A DNA stretch of 64,000 nucleotides. Origin: Burkholderia cepacia GG4 (GTDB lineage: Bacteria; Pseudomonadota; Gammaproteobacteria; Burkholderiales; Burkholderiaceae). Shown here piece by piece: positions 45,712 to 53,429 of the stretch. Each line of letters opens with the position of its first letter. Positions within the stretch are counted from its first letter, which is position 1. The DNA is taken from contig NC_018513.1 of assembly GCF_000292915.1 (NCBI RefSeq), positions 2,480,001 to 2,544,000 on the forward strand, read 5' to 3'. Below the pieces are notes generated by a model. That model worked only from the letters and a program-made list of their open reading frames with translations. It was not told where the DNA came from and did no database searches. Both the position numbers and the translations under genes were made by a program.

Positions 45712-46935
45712 TCAGAGTTGCCCGTAGCTGTGCAGCCCGGACAGGAACATGTTGACGCCGAGGAACGCGAACGTCGTCACGAGCAGGCCCGTGAGCGCCC
45801 ACCACGCGGCAGCCGCGCCGCGCAGGCTCTTCATCAGGCGCATGTGCAGCCAGGCCGCGTAGTTGAGCCATACGATCAGCGCCCAGGTTTCCTTCGGGTC
45901 CCAGCTCCAGTAGCCGCCCCACGCCTGCGCCGCCCACAGCGCGCCGAGAATCGTCGCGACCGTGAAGAACGCGAAACCGACCGCGATCGACTTGTACATC
46001 ACGTCGTCGAGCACCTCGAGCGTCGGCAGGCGATCGGCCAGCACACCACGCTCCTTCATCAGGTACGCGACCGACACCATCGCCGACAGCGCGAAGCTGC
46101 CGTAGCCGATGAAGTTCGCCGGCACGTGGATCTTCATCCACCAGCTCTGCAGCGCCGGCACGAGCGGCTGGATTTGCTGCGCGTCGCGCGCGACCGAATA
46201 CCACATCAGGAAGCCGACGGCCGCGCTGATGACCAGAAGCACGAATGCGCCGAGCGCACGCGTGCCGTAATGCCCTTCGTAATACAGGTAGAGCAGCGCG
46301 GTAATCAGGCTGAACAGCACGAACACTTCATACAGGTTCGACACGGGGATATGCCCGACGTCGGCGCCGATCAGGTAGGACTCGTACCAGCGCACCATCA
46401 GCCCGGTGAAGCCCATCAGCACGGCGACCCACGTGAGCTTCTGGCCGATCGCGGCGCCCGATTCCGAGCGCGCGAGCAAGCCGATCCAGTAGAAGAGCGT
46501 CGCGAGCACGAACAGCGCGCTCATCCACAGGATCGCCGACTGGCTCGACAGGAAGTACTTGAGGAAGAACGCCGAATCGGCGCGCGCGAGGTCGCCCTGG
46601 TAGATCTGGATCGACAGCAGCGACAGCACGGCGATCGTCGCCATCAGCACCCGCGCGGGTTTCCAGCGCCAGCCGAGCGCGGCCAGCGCGGGCACGGTGC
46701 CGATCAGCACCGCCTTGTCGTAGTCATCCATGTGCGCGTGGTAGTGCCCAAGCGCGTAGCCTGCGCCCGCCACGAGTGCCAGTGCGAACAGCCAGTCGAT
46801 GATCGACAGGCGTGCGAGAAACGGACGGTCGCCGCCCGGCTCGCACGCGCGAACCGCGGCCGGCGCGCGATGTTGCCGATACAGTGACGCGGCAGCGGAC
46901 ATCATGCCGCCGCGTGACGATTGAATTGCTTTCAT
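45712..46935 (-). CDS. ccsB: Cytochrome c maturation protein CcsB (ResC/CcsA type)
   Basis: A 407-residue membrane protein with about eight or more helices. The haem-handling WWD motif reads WAAQAWGGYWSWDPKETWALI in the last quarter, and external His residues are present (for example MKIHVPANFIGYG). In System II it moves haem to the periplasm and attaches it to CXXCH motifs together with a ResB partner, which is not seen here. The ATG at 46935 is chosen; internal starts 10-11 residues later are possible. It sits beside four CXXCH cytochromes in this cluster's genes, suggesting a dedicated copy. Confidence 0.88.
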   Translation of the reverse strand: MKAIQSSRGGMMSAAASLYRQHRAPAAVRACEPGGDRPFLARLSIIDWLFALALVAGAGYALGHYHAHMDDYDKAVLIGTVPALAALGWRWKPARVLMATIAVLSLLSIQIYQGDLARADSAFFLKYFLSSQSAILWMSALFVLATLFYWIGLLARSESGAAIGQKLTWVAVLMGFTGLMVRWYESYLIGADVGHIPVSNLYEVFVLFSLITALLYLYYEGHYGTRALGAFVLLVISAAVGFLMWYSVARDAQQIQPLVPALQSWWMKIHVPANFIGYGSFALSAMVSVAYLMKERGVLADRLPTLEVLDDVMYKSIAVGFAFFTVATILGALWAAQAWGGYWSWDPKETWALIVWLNYAAWLHMRLMKSLRGAAAAWWALTGLLVTTFAFLGVNMFLSGLHSYGQL

Positions 46936-47085
46936 GAGCGTCACCGGAATGGAACCATCGGGTTCGAATAAAAAGAGGCGCCCCGCCCCGGGGAAGGCGA
47001 GACACCTAAACGATCGCCGCCGGCGCCGTTCATCTGCCAACCCCGCGGCACCTGCCGCATCTGACGCCGGTCCGGCGGCGCCTGC

Positions 47086-47775
47086 TCATTGCTCGGCCTG
47101 CCGGCTCGCCGGGCTCGCCGGGCTCGCCGGTGCGTCGGCTTCCGCCGGAAAGGCCTCGACGTAGGCCGCGACCGCGCGCATCTCCTGCTCCGTCATGTTC
47201 GCGCACACCGCCTTCATCATCGCGCCGCGTGGCCGCGTGTCGGTTTCCCGGAAAATCCTCAGCTGCTTCAGCACGTAGTCCGCGTGCTGGCCGGCGAGCC
47301 GGGGAAACGCGCTCATGCCCTCGCCATGCTGGCCATGACACCCGACACAGGCTGACACGCCCTTGTCGGGCAGCCCCGACACGAAGATCGCCTTGCCCGC
47401 GTCGAGCAGCGCGTGATCGTCGGCTGCGCCGAGCACCGCCGGCTGGCCCGAGAAATAATCCGCGAGCTCGTCGATCTGCGCATCGGTCAGATGCGTGAAG
47501 CCCCACATGTAGCGCTTCGCATTCGGATCGGCGCGCGCGTGATGCTTGAAGTCGGTCAACTGATCGACGAGATATTCCTTGCGCTGTCCGGCCAGCTTCG
47601 GAAACATCGGCGACACCGACACGCCGGCCGCGCCATGGCAGTTCGAGCACACCTGCAGCGCGATGGTCTTGCCCGACACGGCCGGGTTGTCGACCTGCCG
47701 CGACCGCTCCAGGTCGTGGCAACCCGCCCCGGCCAGCGCCATCGCAAGCGACACGATATAAGCCACCTTGTTCAT
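47086..47775 (-). CDS. Diheme cytochrome c (c4-like) lipoprotein
   Basis: A 229-residue cytochrome with two haem sites, CSNCH (C43, C46, H47) and CVGCH (C143, C146, H147), in two similar halves as in cytochrome c4. MFPKLAGQ and AFPRLAGQ repeat in each half. The signal ends LAGAGC, so it is probably a lipoprotein. The C-terminus has a short ASP repeat from a 9-bp DNA repeat. The ATG at 47775 is chosen because AAGGAG lies 9 bases upstream and abuts the alternative ATG at 47784. It likely shuttles electrons across the periplasm. Confidence 0.92.
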   Translation of the reverse strand: MNKVAYIVSLAMALAGAGCHDLERSRQVDNPAVSGKTIALQVCSNCHGAAGVSVSPMFPKLAGQRKEYLVDQLTDFKHHARADPNAKRYMWGFTHLTDAQIDELADYFSGQPAVLGAADDHALLDAGKAIFVSGLPDKGVSACVGCHGQHGEGMSAFPRLAGQHADYVLKQLRIFRETDTRPRGAMMKAVCANMTEQEMRAVAAYVEAFPAEADAPASPASPASRQAEQ

Positions 47776-47931
47776 GTCAGGCATCTCCTTGCCGCAATTT
47801 CCGCCGCCGCGCGAACCGATTCCGTTCGGCGACGGTGCGCATCTGCATCGACACGCGATGCGAGATGCGCGCCACCCGCTCGCTGCGCGTGCTCCAGTCG
47901 GCCTGGCGAACGGGGAACGCCGGCCGGGAGG

Positions 47932-49317
47932 TCAGAACGACGCGACCCATAGGTACAGGAACAGCGTGTCGTTGTCCCGTGCGTTGCGGCCATTGCCGTC
48001 GTAGTTGGTCGTCGCGCCGAGGAACTTGCTGAAGTGCGTGTACTGCAGGCCGACGCGCACGTATTGCATCGGAATCCAGAATATCTCGGGCATCCAGCCC
48101 TGCGTGTTCGGATGGAAATTCCCGCTTGCCGAGTATCGCGCGCTGTCCGGTGTACCGGTCGTATTGAAGAACGACAGCGCAATACCGTACTTGTTCTGGT
48201 AGACATATCCGGCCTTGAGCCGCAACGAATTGAGATTCGCCGCCGTGTTGTCGGCCAGCACGAAATTGTTCGGATCGTGAATGTTCTCGCGCACATAGCG
48301 CGCCTGCGCGGTAATCGTGTGCGGCTCCAGCAGGTACTCGTACTGCGCGTCGAAGCCGTAGTCGCGATAGCGCGTCACGCCGGTGCCGAAAATCGGGAAA
48401 TTGTTGGGGTCGTTCGGATAGACGTCGACGCTCATCCCGAACGCGCCGACCATCACGCTGTGCGGCCCCCAGTCGCGCGTCAGCGCGATGCGCGCATACG
48501 GGTTGTAGCCGCGCAGGTAGGCTTGTGGGTGCACCGGGTTCCCTTCGTCGTTGCCGTGGCTCAGGAACGACCAGATGCCGTCAGCCGTGCTGTAGACGGT
48601 CGCCTCGGCGTAGATCGTCTTGTTCCAGTACAGGTAGGCGCCTGTTCCCACGACCTGCGTCGCGAGCGCGCCTTCGATGATCGGCAGGGCCGGGATCTTG
48701 GCGACCGGGCTGATCGTCGACGCAATGTACGGGAAACCCCACGCGGGCGCCGTGTTGAAGACATCCTGCACCGTCGGATTGTTGTGCACCGTCAAGCCGA
48801 GGATCAGATCGGTCCCGGCGGACATGATCCGGTCGACGAAGCGGAAGTCGGTATTGTCCGATCCCCAGTGCCCCTTCCATTTTCCGCTCGGGTCCTGATG
48901 ATCGTAATTCGTATAAGTAAACTGAGCGAAACCGCCAATCTTGTCGGTGATCTTTCCGGCGAGGAACACGCTCGCGAAATCGAACATCGGCAGGCCGTTC
49001 CTGGTATTGATCGGATTGCCGCTGGCGTCGCTGTTCGCTCTCGTCTTGCTCAGGTCGCCGATGGCCATCGCGGCGACCGGAATCGTGCGCTCGCCCAACG
49101 TATAGCCGTTCAGCTTGAACATGCGCCCGTACGGCGTGAGTTCCGGAAACTGTCCGCCAGCATGGCACGCGACGCAGCTCTGCCCGGTCTGGCGCGCAAA
49201 GATCGGCAACGCGTGCGCGACGGACGCCTGCAGCAGCGCGAGCGCCACGAGCACCATCAGCCAGCCGCGATGTACCCGGCGATGTCGCGCATCATGGCCG
49301 ACCAGGAACGTTGTCAT
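47932..49317 (-). CDS. Cyc2-like outer-membrane monohaem cytochrome-porin
   Basis: A 461-residue exported protein. The signal peptide ends near AHA (residue 36). The mature N-terminus is ALPIFARQTGQSCVACHAGG, one haem motif (C48, C51, H52), then FPELTPYGRMFKLNGY, closely following the Cyc2 signature. The remaining about 390 residues show alternating beta-barrel strands (FAQFTYTNY, RYRDYGFDAQYEYLL, YVRVGLQYTHF) and a terminal aromatic strand FLYLWVASF. Cyc2 proteins carry electrons across the outer membrane in Fe(II) oxidisers. The ATG at 49317 follows GGAGGG. Function here is inferred from architecture. Confidence 0.82.
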   Translation of the reverse strand: MTTFLVGHDARHRRVHRGWLMVLVALALLQASVAHALPIFARQTGQSCVACHAGGQFPELTPYGRMFKLNGYTLGERTIPVAAMAIGDLSKTRANSDASGNPINTRNGLPMFDFASVFLAGKITDKIGGFAQFTYTNYDHQDPSGKWKGHWGSDNTDFRFVDRIMSAGTDLILGLTVHNNPTVQDVFNTAPAWGFPYIASTISPVAKIPALPIIEGALATQVVGTGAYLYWNKTIYAEATVYSTADGIWSFLSHGNDEGNPVHPQAYLRGYNPYARIALTRDWGPHSVMVGAFGMSVDVYPNDPNNFPIFGTGVTRYRDYGFDAQYEYLLEPHTITAQARYVRENIHDPNNFVLADNTAANLNSLRLKAGYVYQNKYGIALSFFNTTGTPDSARYSASGNFHPNTQGWMPEIFWIPMQYVRVGLQYTHFSKFLGATTNYDGNGRNARDNDTLFLYLWVASF

Positions 49318-49417
49318 GGCGGTTTCCCTCCCCGCATCGTATGCCGCGATGCTCCGGCGCGACATCGGCACGTCGCACGATGCCTACATTGTGCGAAGCG
49401 GCCATCAAAACCGGCAT

Positions 49418-49433
49418 GGGGCGACTCCCTCCA
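49418..49433 (-). promoter_or_regulatory. Recurrent motif variant upstream of the Cyc2-like gene
   Basis: On the minus strand TGGAGGGAGTCGCCCC resembles TGGAGGGAATGCCCC in the SCO control region, with one extra base in the spacer. It lies about 100 bases before the Cyc2-like start. Confidence 0.3.
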
Positions 49434-49477
49434 TACGCGGTCTGATCCCTACTCCATCCGCAGGCGCGCACCGCCGC

Positions 49478-51193
49478 TCACGGAACGATCCAGTCTCCGT
49501 CGGCGGAGATCTTCGTGCGGTCCGGCCCGGCGAACCGCACGATATAGCCGCCCTTGGACGCAAAGCGCTGCCCGGGCGCGAGCGTCAGGCGCGGGTAGTA
49601 GCCGGTCAGGATGCGGCGTTCGAGCATGTCCTGGATGCGCTCGACCAGATACTCGGGCACGAACGAATCGACCACGTGACTCAGCGTTTCGGCGAGCAGG
49701 CCGCATGCGAGATAGGTATCCGCCTGCACCTGCGGCGCGACCATCGGAATCTGCCGAATCGTGAACCAGCCGAAGGCGTAGTCGACCCGCACACGCCGCC
49801 CTTCGGGCAAGTCGAACGGATAGGCGACCCGCGTCACGCCGCGCCAGCTCGTCGGCAGCGGCGTGCTGTCGAGCCCGCCGAGGAGCCCCGACATGAACAC
49901 CGTGTCCGATGCGGGCGGCACATGGTCGAGCGCCGCGAGATCGGGCGGCCGCAGCCACAGCATGAGCACGTCGTCGCGCGGCATTCGGCGCAACGCGTGC
50001 GCGACGCCGTCGCGGGGCGCGAGCGCGTGATTCGACACCGCGATGCCGCGCGCCTTCAGTGCGGCTGCCAGCGCCTGCGCGCCGCGCTCGCCGTTGTCGC
50101 CCGCGCGATAGACCTGCCAGACGGTCTTCACCGGCCGCGCGCCGGCTTCGTCCAGGATGCGCTTCGCGATCAGGTCCGACTCGAGCAGCACGCCGCGCGA
50201 GAAGTACACGGAATAGAAATCGTGATCGGTCTCGACCGGCACTTCGACGTTCGGAAAGAGACACGGCACGGCCGCCTCTTCGCAGAAGTCGTGGACCGGC
50301 GCCCAGTTCCGGCCGCCGAGCCCCGACACCACGGCCAGCACCGGCTGCCGCGCGAGATACGCGTTCAGCTGCGCATGCCACGTGTCGGGTGGCCCGGTGA
50401 GCGACCAGACATGCAGCTCCCAGTGCCGATTGACCATGAACATCATTTTTCGCGTCGAGCGCAGCGGCGGTGTCACGCCGAACGGAAACGCGTTCTTGTC
50501 CGCGAAATAGTGCTGCAGGACGTCGAGCATGCCGGCCCGCTTCACCGGGTCCGCGTCCGGCGTGACGATCGTCGCGAAATGCAGCACCGTGTCCGTCACG
50601 CCCGGCAGCGTGCGCCGGTCGAGGCGTTTCAGATAGCCGGTCAGCGCGGCCATGTCGGCATCGTCGAGCGCGTACTGCGGCATCAGCCTGCCGAGCGGCC
50701 GGCCTTCCGAATCGATCCCGTCGCGCACGGCCCGCGCGAGCCGTTCTTCCGTGTACGGTTCGCGATCGGCGCGCATGCCGGGCACGTACGGAATGTCGAG
50801 ATCCTCGCCGGTTTGCGCGCGAGGATGCGCAAGGTAGCGCCACGTGATCGGCGGGATCGTATTGTTGCCTTCCTTCGAACCTAGGCCGCTGCGCCGGTGG
50901 CAATTGATGCAGGCGGCCGCGGCGCCGCGCAGGCGCACGCCGTCCTGATGCACCGCCTCGAGCGGCGCGCCCGAACCGAGGATGCCGCGCTGGAAGATCG
51001 CCGCGCCCGCGTCCGCCGGCGCGGCGGATGCGGCGGATGCAGTCGGCACAGCGGGCGCCGCCGCCTCGTCGCCGATCGCGTGCCCGGCGCTCGCACCCAG
51101 CACGGCCAGCAGCAGCCATCGCGCCAGCCGTCTGCGCGACGCAGGCGGGCACGCCCCCGCGAGGGCGCGCAGCCGCCCCCCGATGCCGTTCAT
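49478..51193 (-). CDS. Cytochrome c fused to a type I periplasmic binding protein
   Basis: A 571-residue exported protein. After a basic signal peptide (about 1-40) comes a cytochrome c domain with one haem site CINCH (C95, C98, H99) and a likely Met ligand in GRLMPQYALDD, to about residue 195. The rest resembles a branched-chain amino-acid/urea-type binding protein, with PVLAVVSGLGGRNWAPVHDFCEEAAVPCLFPNVE and YSVYFSRGVLLESDLIA typical of that fold. The fusion suggests a ligand-gated or docking electron carrier. The ATG overlaps the preceding LolA-like gene by ATGA. Confidence 0.85.
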   Translation of the reverse strand: MNGIGGRLRALAGACPPASRRRLARWLLLAVLGASAGHAIGDEAAAPAVPTASAASAAPADAGAAIFQRGILGSGAPLEAVHQDGVRLRGAAAACINCHRRSGLGSKEGNNTIPPITWRYLAHPRAQTGEDLDIPYVPGMRADREPYTEERLARAVRDGIDSEGRPLGRLMPQYALDDADMAALTGYLKRLDRRTLPGVTDTVLHFATIVTPDADPVKRAGMLDVLQHYFADKNAFPFGVTPPLRSTRKMMFMVNRHWELHVWSLTGPPDTWHAQLNAYLARQPVLAVVSGLGGRNWAPVHDFCEEAAVPCLFPNVEVPVETDHDFYSVYFSRGVLLESDLIAKRILDEAGARPVKTVWQVYRAGDNGERGAQALAAALKARGIAVSNHALAPRDGVAHALRRMPRDDVLMLWLRPPDLAALDHVPPASDTVFMSGLLGGLDSTPLPTSWRGVTRVAYPFDLPEGRRVRVDYAFGWFTIRQIPMVAPQVQADTYLACGLLAETLSHVVDSFVPEYLVERIQDMLERRILTGYYPRLTLAPGQRFASKGGYIVRFAGPDRTKISADGDWIVP

Positions 51194-52020
51194 GGCCGTA
51201 CCGTCGGCCGGCCGGCGCCGGGCTGCAGCGGCGCCGCGTTCGCATCGATTGCCACCGGACGGCGTCCGCCCGGCGACGCGGGCCGCGCGAAGATCGCGTC
51301 GTTGAGCGGCGGATTCAGCGACACCTTGTCGATGATCAGCGTGTCCTTGGCCGGCGCCGCCGCCGTGCCACTCTCGATCTTCATCGGGATCTGCAGGCCG
51401 TCGATGCGCTTGAAGTTGCTGTAGCTCACCTCCACGGTGAGCGGGCCGCCAGGCCCGCGCACCACGCGGTCGGCCTTCACGTCCAGGAACGTGTGGCTGT
51501 CGATCCACACGTGACGCACCGCGCCGGACGGCAGCTTCACCGCGAGGCGGTACGCGTCGTGGCCGCCGAGCGGTTCGACGCCGTCCAGCGTCACGCCGAT
51601 GCCCTTCGCGTCATGGTCGATCAACGGCCCGTCGATCACCTGCTCGTCGCGCGCGGACATCAACTCGCCCGGCGTATACGGCCGCAGGCCCGCCCCGCCG
51701 TTCGCGCCCTGCTTCCAGCCTTCGCGGCCGTCGAACACGCGCACGGCCTTCTGGTTGAGCACGCTAAGCTCGAAGCGCGTCTTGTTCGGCCGCTTCATCG
51801 CGAGGATGAACGGCATCTCGCGCACGGGCGCGTTCGGGCTGTCCACATGGCCCGACCAGACCATCGTCTGGATCTTGCGCCATGCGTCGAGCCCGCCTCG
51901 CGCCGCGATGTTCTTCTCGACGACCTGATCCGCGGTCAGGTCCTGCCCCGGCAATTGCCCGCACGCGCACAGGGCCGCCATCGCGCAGCCGGCGAGCACC
52001 CACGATCCGATCCGTCGCAT
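51190..52020 (-). CDS. LolA-fold lipoprotein, paralogue 2
   Basis: A 276-residue protein with a lipoprotein signal (ALCAC) and a LolA-like/outer-membrane lipoprotein-sorting fold: VEKNIAARGGLDAWRKIQTMVWSGHVD, then FILAMKRPNKTRFELSVLNQKAVRVFDGREGWK and a final beta-sheet region. Such proteins bind hydrophobic groups. It is clearly related to the gene before it. The ATG at 52020 is favoured by a GAGGTG site; a GTG at 52029 is the alternative. Its C-terminal tail is Pro/Ala-rich. Confidence 0.8.
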   Translation of the reverse strand: MRRIGSWVLAGCAMAALCACGQLPGQDLTADQVVEKNIAARGGLDAWRKIQTMVWSGHVDSPNAPVREMPFILAMKRPNKTRFELSVLNQKAVRVFDGREGWKQGANGGAGLRPYTPGELMSARDEQVIDGPLIDHDAKGIGVTLDGVEPLGGHDAYRLAVKLPSGAVRHVWIDSHTFLDVKADRVVRGPGGPLTVEVSYSNFKRIDGLQIPMKIESGTAAAPAKDTLIIDKVSLNPPLNDAIFARPASPGGRRPVAIDANAAPLQPGAGRPTVRP

Positions 52021-52025
52021 GGCCG

Positions 52026-52865
52026 TCACCTCGTCGGGCTGTCCGTCGGGTGGACCGCCGCCCTGGCGATGGTGAGCGGCGGCTTGCCGAACAGCGCGTC
52101 ATCGGCCGTCTCGTTGAGCGCGACGTGCTCGATCGTGATCCGGTGCGTCTGCCTGACGCCGCTCACGACGGTCTCGAGCGTGTGCGGCATGACGAGCCCG
52201 TTCTCCTTGCGGTAATCGCGATAGAAGATGGCGACGCTGTGCGTCTTGCCGTCCAGCACGCGCGGTTCGCCGTCGATCTTCAGTTCGAGGAAGCTCGACG
52301 CGTCGACCCACAGGCGCCGCGCCTCGCCGTCCTTCGTCGTCAGCTTCAGCACGTACGCGCGGTGACCTTCCACCTGCTCCGTGCCGAGCGTCTGGATCGT
52401 GGTGCCCTTGTTCGCGTAGTCGATCAGCGGGCCGTCGAGCTCGGCGGACGACGCGGCCGACTTGAGCTGCGCCGGCGTATACGGCTCGACGTCGTTGCGG
52501 CCGAGGTACGGCCTGACGAGCCAGCCCTGCGAACCGTCGTACACCTGCAGGGCGGTCTGCTGCTCGAACTGGATTTCGAGCCGGCTCTTGCGCGGGCGCT
52601 TCAGCGTCAGCGTGAACGGCAGCTTCACGTTCTTCTTGCCGCCCGCGTCGAGCTGGCCCGTCATCCTGAGCGTCGACACCGCCTGCCACGCCTGCAGCCC
52701 GCCGCGCGCCGCGACATTGCGTGCGGCGATCTGCGCCGCGTCCATGTGCGCGGCCGACGCTGCCTGCGCATTCCCCGCCGCCGAGGCCGCGGAGGCGGCC
52801 TGGCCGCAAGTCAGAAAGACGGCGGCGCATGCCACCGAGATCGACTTGAAAAGAAACCGGTTCAT
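52026..52865 (-). CDS. LolA-fold periplasmic protein, paralogue 1
   Basis: A 279-residue exported protein with a Sec signal (about 1-30) and the same LolA-like fold: ARNVAARGGLQAWQAVSTLRMTGQLD, FTLTLKRPRKSRLEIQFEQQTALQVYDGSQGW, then LDGPLIDYANKGTTIQTLGTEQVEGHRAYVLKL. These resemble proteins annotated as outer-membrane lipoprotein-sorting. GGGGAGA precedes the ATG. Two paralogues in a row between a giant secreted protein and cytochromes suggest a chaperone or carrier task for this system. Confidence 0.82.
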   Translation of the reverse strand: MNRFLFKSISVACAAVFLTCGQAASAASAAGNAQAASAAHMDAAQIAARNVAARGGLQAWQAVSTLRMTGQLDAGGKKNVKLPFTLTLKRPRKSRLEIQFEQQTALQVYDGSQGWLVRPYLGRNDVEPYTPAQLKSAASSAELDGPLIDYANKGTTIQTLGTEQVEGHRAYVLKLTTKDGEARRLWVDASSFLELKIDGEPRVLDGKTHSVAIFYRDYRKENGLVMPHTLETVVSGVRQTHRITIEHVALNETADDALFGKPPLTIARAAVHPTDSPTR

Positions 52866-52928
52866 GACTTGTCTCCCCGCATGCAGGCCGCCCGTTGCCG
52901 ATGCGCGGCGGCACGCGTTCGTATGTGA

Positions 52929-53429
52929 TTACTCGACCACCAGCCCGTCGATGTGCAGCGAATCGATCAGGATGCTGACCCGTTCGCCGCGCTTGATCGG
53001 CCCTCCCTTGTTGGAAAACACCATCCAGTACTCCTGACCAACGACCATGCGGCCGGTCTGCCGCAGCGCGCCGATCTGGTCCATCACCGGAATCACGAGC
53101 ATCGCGTGGCTCGTTTCCCCGTACAGGTAGACGGTCGCCTTCGTGTCGGCGAGCAGCCGCGCCTTGTCCGGATCGACCACACGGTAGCTGAAGCGGATCA
53201 GGTTGCCCGACGCGGTGCTGCGCACGTGCAGGTCGTCGACGCCCTTCCCCATCTGGTAATAGGCCTTCGCCTCGCGCGGCAGGCTCACGGGCACGTACGG
53301 CGAGTGCCCGCGGGCGGCCGCGGCCGGCGCGTCCTGCCCGGCCGCGGCCGGCTCGGGCCGGACCGCGACTACGCAGGCGCCGCCCGCGAGCAGCAGCGCC
53401 GCTGCCGTGCGCCAAGCGGCCGGTTTCAT
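52929..53429 (-). CDS. Small exported protein of unknown function
   Basis: A 166-residue protein with a signal peptide to about residue 30 and one compact domain (VSLPREAKAYYQMGKGVDDLHVRSTASGNLIRFSYRVVDPDKARLL). I do not recognise the family. The domain is rich in beta pattern with few cysteines and no metal motif. It overlaps the giant gene's stop by ATGA, so it is made with it and may be an accessory or chaperone. Confidence 0.75.
   Translation of the reverse strand: MKPAAWRTAAALLLAGGACVVAVRPEPAAAGQDAPAAAARGHSPYVPVSLPREAKAYYQMGKGVDDLHVRSTASGNLIRFSYRVVDPDKARLLADTKATVYLYGETSHAMLVIPVMDQIGALRQTGRMVVGQEYWMVFSNKGGPIKRGERVSILIDSLHIDGLVVE

Noticed and set aside
47098..47130. 9-bp repeat CGGGCTCGC near the end of the diheme cytochrome gene
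   Set aside because: Three short copies that encode an Ala-Ser-Pro tail; too small to indicate a mobile or regulatory element.
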